Notes: a model not told the origin generated them from the letters alone. Numbered from the stretch's first letter, positions 1 to 8,827 are shown. The stretch: 64,000 nt of DNA from Rikenella microfusus (GCA_020722575.1 DYKN01000001.1:1-64000), one strand, 5' to 3'. Translations and numbers: made by a program.

Positions 1-276
1 TTCAGGATTTCCATAAATGATTTGCAAACGAGGCCAATATTTCACTTCAAGGAACAGCCAATAAAACTTCATGTGTTGATTTGCTTCCTGGTACTTGTCG
101 CATCAAAGCATATTGAGTTAAAAACCGGGGTGTCGATCAAAAAATTTATTGATGAAGCAAAGAACATCGTAGATGGCGAAATCTTGAATCAAATCACAAA
201 TAGAATCGTTAACATTAAAGCACAACCTACCACTACAATGAAGGATTTTATTACAAAATTAAAATCACCGCACTAA
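1..276 (+). pseudogene. C-terminal remnant of an IS1634/IS4-like transposase, truncated by the window edge
   Basis: ORF 22..276 reads QTRPIFHFKEQPIKLHVLICFLVLVASKHIELKTGVSIKKFIDEAKNIVDGEI, which resembles the C-terminus of IS1634-type transposases; the N-terminal part is outside the window. Confidence 0.65.
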
Positions 277-554
277 AAAGAACAAGTCAGGAAGGAATAT
301 TATTAGATAATTAGTCGACACTTATAAAATGGAAAAGTATGTATTCCTACCTTTTGTGGCAAACTGTAATAAGACAGTGTATAAAATACAATTTTGTTTT
401 ATGGGCAATTATAAATAAAGGTTAAAAAATGGCTGACCTCCAAAAGTCGAGTATGTGTAAGAGAAAATCGACACTAAATAAAAGAGTATCCGAGAAAAAT
501 GTCCAGAAAATCGAAAGAGTATGGAATTATTTATTAATTTTAATAAATAAATTT

Positions 555-1241
555 ATGAGAACATTTAAATACATATTAAGTATAATCGTTATTATTTCTG
601 TTGTTTATTCTTGTAAAAAAAACAACAGCGAAGAAATTCTTGATAACAAATCTGAATTAATTTATAATAGAGATAATGTTTCAGTAACTGAAAATTATCC
701 TCACTATAGAACAATTCAGTCCATTGAGAAAATCACTAATAATAACTATGACTTTAAACAGGTCATAAACAAGGTTCCAAACTTAAAAACATCTTCAAGT
801 GAAGTTTTTAAGTATACTTATGATGGAGACATTATATCCTATAAAGTAGGTGATGTTTATATTTACAAACATAAAGACAACATTCTACCAATCAGAGTTA
901 TTGAAACGACTGATTCAAATAATATTAAAACTTTAACAATTTCCAATATAATTAATGATGAGTTATATTATGTGATGGCATTAGACATGAACAACTCAAA
1001 AATTCTTCATTTTGGAAAAGTGAACAACTTCCCCTTAGAAAAATTAGGGTTTTCAGAGAACTCAACCAGTATCTTAAAATCGGCTGCAGTTCAAGATGTG
1101 GAATGTACTGATTATGGTTGGGCTGATTGCATGGATTGTAGTGTTGAAGATTGTGGAAGACATTGGTGGTGTGTTGGATTACTCGTAGTAGCTGGAGGTG
1201 AGACTTTAGTTGGTATGGCTGTTGCTTGTGCAGTTTTATAA
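555..1241 (+). CDS. Putative lipoprotein with Cys/Trp-rich C-terminal tail
   Basis: Internal ATG at 555 gives MRTFKYILSIIVIISVVYSCKKNN (signal peptide plus lipobox VVYSC); the tail is CTDYGWADCMDCSVEDCGRHWWCVGLLVVAGGETLVGMAVACAVL. The ORF-track start at 429 is probably too far upstream. Confidence 0.6.
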   Translation: MRTFKYILSIIVIISVVYSCKKNNSEEILDNKSELIYNRDNVSVTENYPHYRTIQSIEKITNNNYDFKQVINKVPNLKTSSSEVFKYTYDGDIISYKVGDVYIYKHKDNILPIRVIETTDSNNIKTLTISNIINDELYYVMALDMNNSKILHFGKVNNFPLEKLGFSENSTSILKSAAVQDVECTDYGWADCMDCSVEDCGRHWWCVGLLVVAGGETLVGMAVACAVL

Positions 1242-1252
1242 AATCACTGGAT

Positions 1253-1432
1253 ATGAAAAAATTTTTTAACTTTATTAAATGGAGAGCTTTATTCACAAGT
1301 CTGATTTTATCAGTAATTGTGGGCTTTTTATATGGAAGAGGAAAAACTTCAGAGAGTGTTTTAATTGTTTTGTCAGTTGCAGTTATTATAAATATTATTC
1401 TTTTCTACTTCTTATTAATTAAGGATCACTAG
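1253..1432 (+). CDS. Small two-helix membrane protein
   Basis: ATG 11 nt after the upstream stop; MKKFFNFIKWRALFTSLILSVIVGFLYGRGKTSESVLIVLSVAVIINIILFYFLLIKDH has two hydrophobic segments. Confidence 0.5.
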   Translation: MKKFFNFIKWRALFTSLILSVIVGFLYGRGKTSESVLIVLSVAVIINIILFYFLLIKDH

Positions 1433-1597
1433 TGTCCGGTTAAGATTTGCCTAAAGGTATTTAATGCATTTGTATACAACATGATACAGTGGTTAAAAAA
1501 TTTGACGATTTGAAATTATATTTTTGCTCTTCTATTTATTTAAGCGAAAATGCATATTGGAACAGCTATATTTATCCGGACAGTAAGTTAAGCTAAA

Positions 1598-1927
1598 ATG
1601 CTTAATTTAACGGATATGAAAAAAAGAAGAAAGTATGATCGAGAGTTCAAACAAATGATTGTTGAGCTTTCAAACACAAGAGAAGATATTTCTGCACTAG
1701 CTGCAGAGATGGATCTTCGACAAGACCTGATCTATCGTTGGAGACGGGAAGCTGTGGCATTTGATCGTGCCAGCTTCCCGGGCCAGGGTAATAAGATAAT
1801 GACCGAGGAGCAAAAGGAGATAGCCCGGTTAAAGAAAGAGTTACGAGATGCCCAATTAGAGCGTGACATCTTAAAAAAAGCTGTAAGCATTTTCTCGAGG
1901 AGTGATGGCAAATATTCGAATTCATAA
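1598..1927 (+). CDS. IS3-family transposase OrfA (HTH)
   Basis: MKKRRKYDREFKQMIVELSNTREDISALAAEMDLRQDLIYRWRRE...EIARLKKELRDAQLERDILKKAVSIFS is a typical IS3 OrfA HTH plus leucine zipper. Confidence 0.9.
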   Translation: MLNLTDMKKRRKYDREFKQMIVELSNTREDISALAAEMDLRQDLIYRWRREAVAFDRASFPGQGNKIMTEEQKEIARLKKELRDAQLERDILKKAVSIFSRSDGKYSNS

Positions 1928-2792
1928 GGGCAAATGACTCCTTATTTTCCATTGAGAAGATGTGTAAAGTATTAAAAGTGAGCAGGAGTTCATATTATAA
2001 TTTTATAATTGGTTAAAACATAGGCCATGTAATCGGGCGATAGAGAACGATGATCTATCTGATTGTATTAAAAAGATATACGAGTTGAGCAAAAGGACCT
2101 ATGGAAGTCCGAGGATTACAATTAAACTTTTTAAAGAGGGTTTTCATGTATCAAGGCCAAAAGTAGCAAGGTTGATGAAAAAACTCGGTTTAAAGAGCAT
2201 TATTCGTAAAAAATGGGTTATTACCACTGATTCCAGACATAAATATCCAATTGTAGAGAATAAGCTCAACAGGGACTTTAATGTGATCAGGCCGTGCCAG
2301 GTATGGGTATCAGATTTCACTTATATTAAAACCCTTCAGGGATGGCTCTATTTGAATGTAATTATTGATCTCTTCTACAGAAAAGTTATAGGTTGGTCAT
2401 TTAGCAGATCATTAAAGGCAGCTTATACGACTCTACCGGCATGGAAGATGGCTGTCAAGAACCGTATGATTACCCGGAAATTGATTTTCCATTCTGACAG
2501 AGGCGTCCAATATTCTTGTTATGAGTTTGCAAATCTGCTGTCATCCTACAAACTTGTAGAAAGGAGCATGAGCCGGAAAGGAGATTGCTGGGATAATGCA
2601 GTTGCTGAAAGCTTCTTTAAAACACTTAAAGTAAAACATATTTATCATCACAGTTACAAGACTTTTAAAGAAGCTGAATTATCAGTATTTGAATACATTG
2701 AATTGTGGTATAATGTAAACCGGATACATACAACATTAAAAACATCAATAAGAAATAAAAAAGAGAAATTTATAAATCAATTAGTGGCTTAA
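1920..2792 (+). pseudogene. IS3-family transposase OrfB (rve integrase), frame-disrupted by an 8-bp tandem duplication
   Basis: ORF 2085..2792 has the DDE core (VWVSDFTYIKT...HSDRGVQYSC...WDNAVAESFFKTLK). Upstream in-frame homology FIRANDSLFSIEKMCKVLKVSRSSYYN breaks at 1995-2010 (ttataatt ttataatt); removing one unit restores SYYNWLKHRPCNRAIENDDLSDCIKKIYELSKRTYGSPRIT. Confidence 0.8.
1995..2010. repeat. 8-bp perfect tandem duplication (TTATAATT x2) inside OrfB
   Basis: Read directly: catattataattttataattgg. Confidence 0.9.
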
Positions 2793-2950
2793 TAAATTGT
2801 TCAGATTTTTATTGCAGGTTCAGAATTCAGCAATTATAATGTAGACCCTCAACAATGGAATAGATAATGATTAATCCACGAACAGGTTTAAAATTTTATT
2901 TTGCCGAGATCGTGAAACAGATTGATTTTAAATTGTTTTGGTTGAGAAAT

Positions 2951-3095
2951 GAATATTTTTTAAAATTTTTTATTCAGTCCGATAATAATAGACTCTCACT
3001 TTTTAAATTTGAAGGCGCAAGGCATAATATAATTGTTTTGCAGGCGGATACCGAAAAGCCTGAAAAGAGTAGGTAATATTAAAATTTGTCTCGCT
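2951..3095 (+). repeat. Leader repeat copy 1, ending at the ATG of the lipoprotein gene at 3096
   Basis: ATTCAGTCCGATAATAATAGACTCTCACTTTTTAAATTTGAAGGCGCAAGGC...TTGCAGGCGGATACCGAAAAGCCTGAAAAGAGTAGGTAATATTAAAATTTGTCTCGCT is nearly identical to 5284-5429. Confidence 0.85.
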
Positions 3096-3800
3096 ATGAA
3101 AAAAGTTTATTTTCTCGTGCTAATGATAGTAATGTTAATTGCAAGTTGTCAAAAAAATTCAGAATCCTTAATTGAAGAAAAAGAGGAGGAATTAATTAAA
3201 AAGTTGAATTCAATTATTGAATTGAGTTTAACTGGCAAAGTTGAACCTGATTTTTCACTTATCAACTGTAATAATCCAAATGAAAGAGCTGGTATAATTA
3301 CGGCACAAGTAACTAAACAAGTTCTTAAATATTACGAAGAATCAAAATCATTTCCTGTTGACATTGAAGAAATGTATTTAAGGTTTATCGATGATACTTT
3401 GACAGATCATATCATAAAAAGCAGTTTTTATGAATTTAACAGAATAGAAAAACAGATTATTAATACAATAATTCAGATTTATACAGATCAAGATTTTTAC
3501 AATTTTAACATTAAATCGAAAGATATTGAGAACATAATAATTGATTCAGAATGTTTTAGTGAATTACAAAAATTAAGATTATTAACTTTTTCGTCAGTAT
3601 TCAGACACAATATTGGGACAATTAGAGAGTATTTTTCTGGAAGCAAATCAGCAGAAACGACATGGGAAGGATGTTTTAAAGGAAAGTTAAGAGAACTGCA
3701 AAATTGTGGTAATTGTTTTTTTGAAAAAATAGTTTGTGCTTTTTCGTGGCCTACATGTCTTGGAGTCAAAGCATTAGATTGTTTAATTAACAAAAATTAG
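3096..3800 (+). CDS. Putative lipoprotein with Cys-rich C-terminus
   Basis: MKKVYFLVLMIVMLIASCQKNSES (signal plus lipobox LIASC); the tail TTWEGCFKGKLRELQNCGNCFFEKIVCAFSWPTCLGVKALDCLINKN has seven Cys. Confidence 0.65.
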   Translation: MKKVYFLVLMIVMLIASCQKNSESLIEEKEEELIKKLNSIIELSLTGKVEPDFSLINCNNPNERAGIITAQVTKQVLKYYEESKSFPVDIEEMYLRFIDDTLTDHIIKSSFYEFNRIEKQIINTIIQIYTDQDFYNFNIKSKDIENIIIDSECFSELQKLRLLTFSSVFRHNIGTIREYFSGSKSAETTWEGCFKGKLRELQNCGNCFFEKIVCAFSWPTCLGVKALDCLINKN

Positions 3801-3860
3801 TGAGTTATTAATATTAATTTGTAAAATTTCATACTTTTTAAAATTTTAATAAGATTAAAC

Positions 3861-4286
3861 ATGAAAAGGGATAAAATAAAATGCGTGGTTAGCGGATTAT
3901 ATTTTGCATCCGCATTCATTATAAGTCTTGTTATCACTCCTGAAAAGGATCAGATATTTATAAAATATTTGCTCCTCGGAATCTCATTATTGTACCTGAT
4001 TACGGGATGGTATTTTTTTTCTTGCTATTATGAAAATAGCAGCGTTTTACTACGTTTGCTTACTGGATATCTTTATTCCAGCATTTTTTTTACGAGTTTC
4101 TTTTATGGTTTAAACTGGCCACTTTCAAAAACATTGGTAAGTTTAACTCCATTATGGGCTGTCATTTTGTTGCTGGTGAATATTTTCAGTCTTAAAAAGA
4201 TGCCCTCATTATGGCAGAAACTTGTCGTAGCGTCAGAATTTGTTTTATTGGTGGTTGTTATTGTTAAATTATTTATAGGATTTTGA
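3861..4286 (+). CDS. Hypothetical multi-span membrane protein
   Basis: 141-aa ORF with four hydrophobic segments. Confidence 0.5.
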   Translation: MKRDKIKCVVSGLYFASAFIISLVITPEKDQIFIKYLLLGISLLYLITGWYFFSCYYENSSVLLRLLTGYLYSSIFFTSFFYGLNWPLSKTLVSLTPLWAVILLLVNIFSLKKMPSLWQKLVVASEFVLLVVVIVKLFIGF

Positions 4287-4635
4287 TTGATGGGTGTATA
4301 TACCAGGTTCACCTTTTATCGAAATTCAATCTGATGCCTGACATTTTCAAAGGTTATAACATTAGCTGGTAAAGGGTTGTTCCATTTTCATTTTTTCTGT
4401 TTTTCCTGTATGACTGAAGAAAAAATAAAATAAGAAATCAAATCAGAAGGAAATGTATTAAGAAGTTTAATAGTTTGTTGAGTTATTTCCATATATTTTG
4501 ACAGAGGGTTACATTAAAAAAATTATTTTTAAGCGATATAAAAGAAGGCATTAATTAACTTTTATTGCTGATTATTATGTTTCAGTAGTTTAGAATTTTG
4601 CGAAACAATAATTTGCTGGCGATTTTTTCTATATC

Positions 4636-5151
4636 ATGATAGCGGCTGTTGATGTTTATTATGATGAAATAACAGGTGCTGCAGGAGGTGCGGTGATATT
4701 CTCTTCTTTTTCTGACAGCAAGCCATTTTCGACCTATTATATCAGCGGGATCAAGCCTGTGGAGAAATATATTTCAGGGCAGTTTTACTTAAGGGAGTTG
4801 CCATGTATAATGGCACTGATAGGGGAAATAAATGAGGTAATAGATACTGTCATAATTGACGGATATGTTGATCCGGGGAATAAACCCGGACTGGGGCGTT
4901 ACCTGTGGAATGCTTATGATGGTAAAATTGCAGTTATTGGAGTGGCGAAGACTTTTTACGCCGGGACGGATGCAGAAAGAGTTTTCAGAGGAAAAAGTTG
5001 TCGGCCACTTTATATTACATCTGCAGGGATTGACTCTGTGGTGGCGGCAGGATTTATAAAAGACATGGAAGGGAAATTCAGAATTCCAGATATGCTGAAA
5101 ATTGCTGACAGACTCAGTCGCACCGGGATTTATCAACACATAAGCAAGTGA
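4636..5151 (+). CDS. nfi: Endonuclease V (deoxyinosine 3' endonuclease)-like protein
   Basis: AAVDVYYDE...ISGQFYLRELPCIMALI...DTVIIDGYVDPGNKPGLGRYLWNAYDGKIAVIGVAKTFY...RPLYITSAGID matches EndoV motifs. Confidence 0.8.
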   Translation: MIAAVDVYYDEITGAAGGAVIFSSFSDSKPFSTYYISGIKPVEKYISGQFYLRELPCIMALIGEINEVIDTVIIDGYVDPGNKPGLGRYLWNAYDGKIAVIGVAKTFYAGTDAERVFRGKSCRPLYITSAGIDSVVAAGFIKDMEGKFRIPDMLKIADRLSRTGIYQHISK

Positions 5152-5283
5152 TTCGATCTGATTAATCATTGAATCTACTGAAGAACAACATTTTGAGTTC
5201 TATTTTCTATCAGTAGCCACCAAATTCTAACCCGATCAGTATGTTGCCGGTACGCTTATTCAACTTTTTTCAAATTTGAGTTG

Positions 5284-5429
5284 GAATATTTTTGAAAAAA
5301 TTTTTATTCAGTCCAAAAATAATAGACTCTCACTTTTTAAATTTGAAGATGCAAGGCGCAATATAGTTATCTTGCAGGCGGATACCGAAAAGCCTGAAAA
5401 GAGTAGGTAATATTAAAATTTGTCTCGCT
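5284..5429 (+). repeat. Leader repeat copy 2, ending at the ATG of the double-glycine peptide gene at 5430
   Basis: ATTCAGTCCAAAAATAATAGACTCTCACTTTTTAAATTTGAAGATGCAAGGC...TTGCAGGCGGATACCGAAAAGCCTGAAAAGAGTAGGTAATATTAAAATTTGTCTCGCT. Confidence 0.85.
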
Positions 5430-5627
5430 ATGAAAACATTAACAATTGAACAGATTGAAAATCTGAAAGGAGGGAAAAAATGGAACTGGGAAACAACTAT
5501 TTGTAGTGTCGCTGGTCTGGGAATAGGAACAGCCATTGGAACATTTTTTTGGCCTTTTGGATTATTTGCAGGAGCCGTTTTTGTTACAGTTTGCCAGGTT
5601 GGAGATACTTATGGTTGGGATAATTAA
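5430..5627 (+). CDS. Double-glycine leader peptide (bacteriocin-like precursor)
   Basis: MKTLTIEQIENLKGG|KKWNWETTICSVAGLGIGTAIGTFFWPFGLFAGAVFVTVCQVGDTYGWDN: amphipathic leader ending in GG, Gly-rich hydrophobic core with GxxxG-like motifs and two Cys. Confidence 0.75.
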   Translation: MKTLTIEQIENLKGGKKWNWETTICSVAGLGIGTAIGTFFWPFGLFAGAVFVTVCQVGDTYGWDN

Positions 5628-5705
5628 AATTCTTTAATGAATAACATGCTGGCAGCATGATTTCTGGTATTTTAGTTCTAAGTAATAGAACAAGGTACAG
5701 TTTAT

Positions 5706-5744
5706 AGGAGGAGGCTGTCTTATTAATTTAAGAGAGCCTCTCCT
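5706..5744 (+). terminator. Intergenic hairpin between the peptide gene and ABC genes (possible attenuator or processing stem)
   Basis: AGGAGGAGGCT-gtcttattaatttaaga-GAGCCTCTCCT, stem with a one-base bulge; the following tract is AT-rich but not a clean T-run. Confidence 0.45.
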
Positions 5745-5770
5745 TAAAATAATTTATTTTTATAATTATC

Positions 5771-6466
5771 ATGTTTGATATTTTTAAAATTCAGAATAGG
5801 TTTTCAGTAAGAATATTTCGGGAGTTAAGAAATATAGATTATTTGGTGGTAGGGATAATGTTAATAGGATTTTTTATTGCCGTATTCATTTACCAGCGGT
5901 TTTATATCTTCACATCGTTAATAGTATTTGTTTTTTTATATTTTACACAGGAATTATATAGAAGAAAATCCAGTACCCTGGATATTTATTATTTACTTGT
6001 TTTTCCGTTTAAGAGAAGCAAAATTATTAAATCATATTTATTTTCAGACCTTTTAGAATATAAGAGTGTAGCAATTGTAATTTTTTTAATCTTGATTTGT
6101 TTTACTGAATTGAAGTTGATAGTTTTTATAACCTTTTTATTTATTTCCTTTTCCTTTTTATTGTCACTATATAATTTTATTGTTATTCGTTATAATACGG
6201 CCTCCAATATCCATATATGGTTGAGGACAATGATATCATTACTGGTAATAATCCCGTTTATTAACATTTTTATTGGCACAGAAAACTCTTATACTATAGT
6301 GAAAATAATGAGGGATATTGAAAACACAATATCAAACCATATAGTCGAATACTCTATTGCCATGATGTTATTCTGCATGTTGATATATTTCTGTGTTTTA
6401 TATTTGATTAAAAGAATTCTTCTCTTGCGCCCATTTACAAATTATAGTGTCATAAAGAACCATTAA
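5771..6466 (+). CDS. Membrane protein, putative ABC-2-type permease subunit of the bacteriocin transporter
   Basis: 231 aa, multiple hydrophobic segments, followed by a second permease-like ORF and an ABC ATPase. Confidence 0.55.
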   Translation: MFDIFKIQNRFSVRIFRELRNIDYLVVGIMLIGFFIAVFIYQRFYIFTSLIVFVFLYFTQELYRRKSSTLDIYYLLVFPFKRSKIIKSYLFSDLLEYKSVAIVIFLILICFTELKLIVFITFLFISFSFLLSLYNFIVIRYNTASNIHIWLRTMISLLVIIPFINIFIGTENSYTIVKIMRDIENTISNHIVEYSIAMMLFCMLIYFCVLYLIKRILLLRPFTNYSVIKNH

Positions 6467-6471
6467 ATTTT

Positions 6472-7059
6472 ATGGTTAAACTAATGCTAAAAAACCAATA
6501 TAGAGCACGGCTGTTTTTAGTTCCCGCACTTTCAGTTTTTTTTGGATTTTTTAATAATTACTACATCATTGTATTTTTAATACTTCAGAACAGGTTTACT
6601 AACCTTTATAGAAATAGCGATTTTACTTATAAACTTTTACATGTTACAGGGAGGACTCTTGGCAGTTATCTCCAGTCATATAATTTAAGTTGGGTGATCT
6701 GGTTTAACTTGTGGTTTGTAATTGCCAAAATTGTTAGTGTAATCTTTGGTAATTCTACTATTCTGGCTACAATGACAGATCTCATTAATTTTAATATTAT
6801 CATGTTTGTAAGTTTTATTGTGGGAAATACCATAAGCAACTCTTACTTAATTACCATATCAAGTTTATTTCTTAGATCTCTTGGCAGTTCATTCGTTTAT
6901 AGTTCCATTATTGGCTTTGTTTATTTATTACTTTATTTAGTTTCTTTGACTAAGATGTTGTATTTAAATCTGTTATTTTTTTTAATAACAATTTCTATAT
7001 GGCGTATTTGCATAAGTAAACAGGTCAGAATAATACATATATGGCATTACTGTGATTGA
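6472..7059 (+). CDS. Membrane protein, putative ABC-2-type permease subunit
   Basis: 195 aa, highly hydrophobic; overlaps the ATPase ORF by 8 nt. Confidence 0.5.
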   Translation: MVKLMLKNQYRARLFLVPALSVFFGFFNNYYIIVFLILQNRFTNLYRNSDFTYKLLHVTGRTLGSYLQSYNLSWVIWFNLWFVIAKIVSVIFGNSTILATMTDLINFNIIMFVSFIVGNTISNSYLITISSLFLRSLGSSFVYSSIIGFVYLLLYLVSLTKMLYLNLLFFLITISIWRICISKQVRIIHIWHYCD

Positions 7060-7813
7060 AATTAGGGAAATAAAAAAGTCATACGGCACTCACGAAGTTC
7101 TAAAAGGAGTTGATCTTATCTGTAAAGCAGGTAAGATTCAGGCCCTTTTAGGAGCAAATGGTGCTGGTAAAACAACTTTGATCAATATTATCTCAGGATT
7201 AATTAAAAATAATGGAGGTGAGTTGTTTATTGATGGAGAGAAAATTTCCTTGGAAAGTTACAAATATCGAAGTAAAGTTGGATATGTTTTGGAAAGGCCT
7301 CTGTATTTAGAAAAACTCTCGGCCAGGGAATACTTGATATTTGTCTCTAAAATGTATGGATTACCTCAACGTGAATATTTATTCAGGATAAATGAACTTT
7401 TATGCTTCTTTGATTTACCTGGAGATAATAAGAAATATATTGAAAGGTATTCTAAAGGAATGAAAAGTAAAGTAAGTTTGGCCGCTGCGCTGGTTCATAA
7501 TCCTAAATATTTAATTCTTGATGAACCATTTGATGGAGTTGATTTTGTTTATATTCAGAAAATCAGTAAACTGTTTCAGCAAATGGCAAAAAATGGAACC
7601 ACTATTTTAATCACTTCGCACCAATACGATGTAATAGCAGAAATGAGCGATATGTTTGCCCTGTTGAAAGACGGTAAGATATTGTTTAATTTTAACTTTG
7701 AAGAATTGCTGAAAGTGTCAATAGAATTTGGCAATGAGAAAAATCAGGTTAAAGCATATCTTGAAGCTCTTATGTCTGATAATAAAAAAAATAATCTTTC
7801 ATGGATAGAATGA
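7052..7813 (+). CDS. ABC transporter ATP-binding protein (export/immunity type)
   Basis: GTG start; Walker A GANGAGKTT, signature YSKGMKSKVSLAAALVHNPKYLILDEPFDGVD, H-loop TSHQ. Confidence 0.9.
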   Translation: MIEIREIKKSYGTHEVLKGVDLICKAGKIQALLGANGAGKTTLINIISGLIKNNGGELFIDGEKISLESYKYRSKVGYVLERPLYLEKLSAREYLIFVSKMYGLPQREYLFRINELLCFFDLPGDNKKYIERYSKGMKSKVSLAAALVHNPKYLILDEPFDGVDFVYIQKISKLFQQMAKNGTTILITSHQYDVIAEMSDMFALLKDGKILFNFNFEELLKVSIEFGNEKNQVKAYLEALMSDNKKNNLSWIE

Positions 7814-8068
7814 CCACCAATTTTGGTCTTCCTGGAGTCTATTATATTGATAGTGATAGCATAAGCTGAATATGAGAAGGTAAGGAGATAAGGAATATGT
7901 CAGAACCCACGCTAACTTCAGATTTCAGCCTGGGAGCTGAAAAAATTATAAAGATCTTCGGGCTTTAGTTCGGAAAAATTTTTGCAATGGAAACAAAGAT
8001 TAAAGCCACAGCAGGGATTTTGCCAGGAACACTACCTTGCTCTATCATCTTATTATTACCGTTAAATT

Positions 8069-8160
8069 GAAATATTTTTATTAATTTATTTTTCAGTCCG
8101 AAAATAATAAACTGTCATTTTTTAAATTTGAAGACGCAAGGCTCGATATTGCGTCTTAAC
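8069..8160 (+). repeat. Leader repeat copy 3, truncated and ending in a 9-bp hairpin
   Basis: TTCAGTCCGAAAATAATAAACTGTCATTTTTTAAATTTGAAGACGCAAGGCTCGATATTGCGTCTTAA; AAGACGCAA/TTGCGTCTT is a perfect 9-bp stem (8131-8139/8149-8157). Confidence 0.7.
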
Positions 8161-8210
8161 TCCCCAAATAACTGGACACAATTTGAAAAACAAATTAGGT
8201 CTAATTAAAT

Positions 8211-8489
8211 TTGGGAACTATGACAAAACCTCAACGAAATTTTACTCCTGAAGAGAACTCGTATATTGAAGCTTTCCACAGTATCCTGGAAAGAGAAGTA
8301 ATCCAAAGATTTGATTTTGAAAGCTTTTATGAGGCAAAATTAACCTTGTCTGCTTACATGATACACTATAACAACAAAAGGCGACATGGAAGTCTTAAGA
8401 GGGAAATTCCGAACCAGGTGTGGAATGAATACTACCAGACATTCTCATCCGATATGCACCAATCAGCGATAGTATCAAAGGAGTTGTAA
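8211..8489 (+). pseudogene. C-terminal fragment of an IS3-family transposase OrfB
   Basis: ENSYIEAFHSILEREVIQRFDFESFYEAKLTLSAYMIHYNNKRRHGSLKREIPNQVWNEYYQ is an rve C-terminal motif without its catalytic N-terminal part. Confidence 0.7.
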
Positions 8490-8827
8490 AGAGTGTCGAC
8501 TGGTACGGACACTGGTCTTGCTCTTGACAAATCCGGAAATATGGTTAACTTTGCAAATCGGGTGATGAATGAAAATAACAAAAACATTAAACAAGAAGTA
8601 CTAAACTCTTTTAATAAATCTGTCCAACTTATAGGGGGTTAAGACATTGAGCTCTTAAGTCCAGTGTAGCTAATGAAGCGCTCAAGGAGGGTGGATCTCT
8701 TGTTGAATTATCCGGACGTATCAAGGAACAATCAAAAATGGTTAGCTAAATGGTGAAATATTTTCTGAAGCAAACAGTATTTATCATAGATAATCTTATT
8801 TCATTGATAGAGGCAATATTTCCGGCG

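Noticed and set aside
1598-2085. Programmed -1 frameshift as the whole explanation for the split OrfA/OrfB
   Set aside because: An A-run exists in OrfA, but a -1 frame TGA follows it and OrfB itself is broken further on by the 8-bp duplication, so programmed frameshifting alone would not give a full OrfAB.
2867-3076. 69-aa ORF covering leader repeat copy 1
   Set aside because: Only the repeat portion is shared with copy 2, and most differences are not synonymous. Treated as a leader repeat rather than a gene, with moderate uncertainty.
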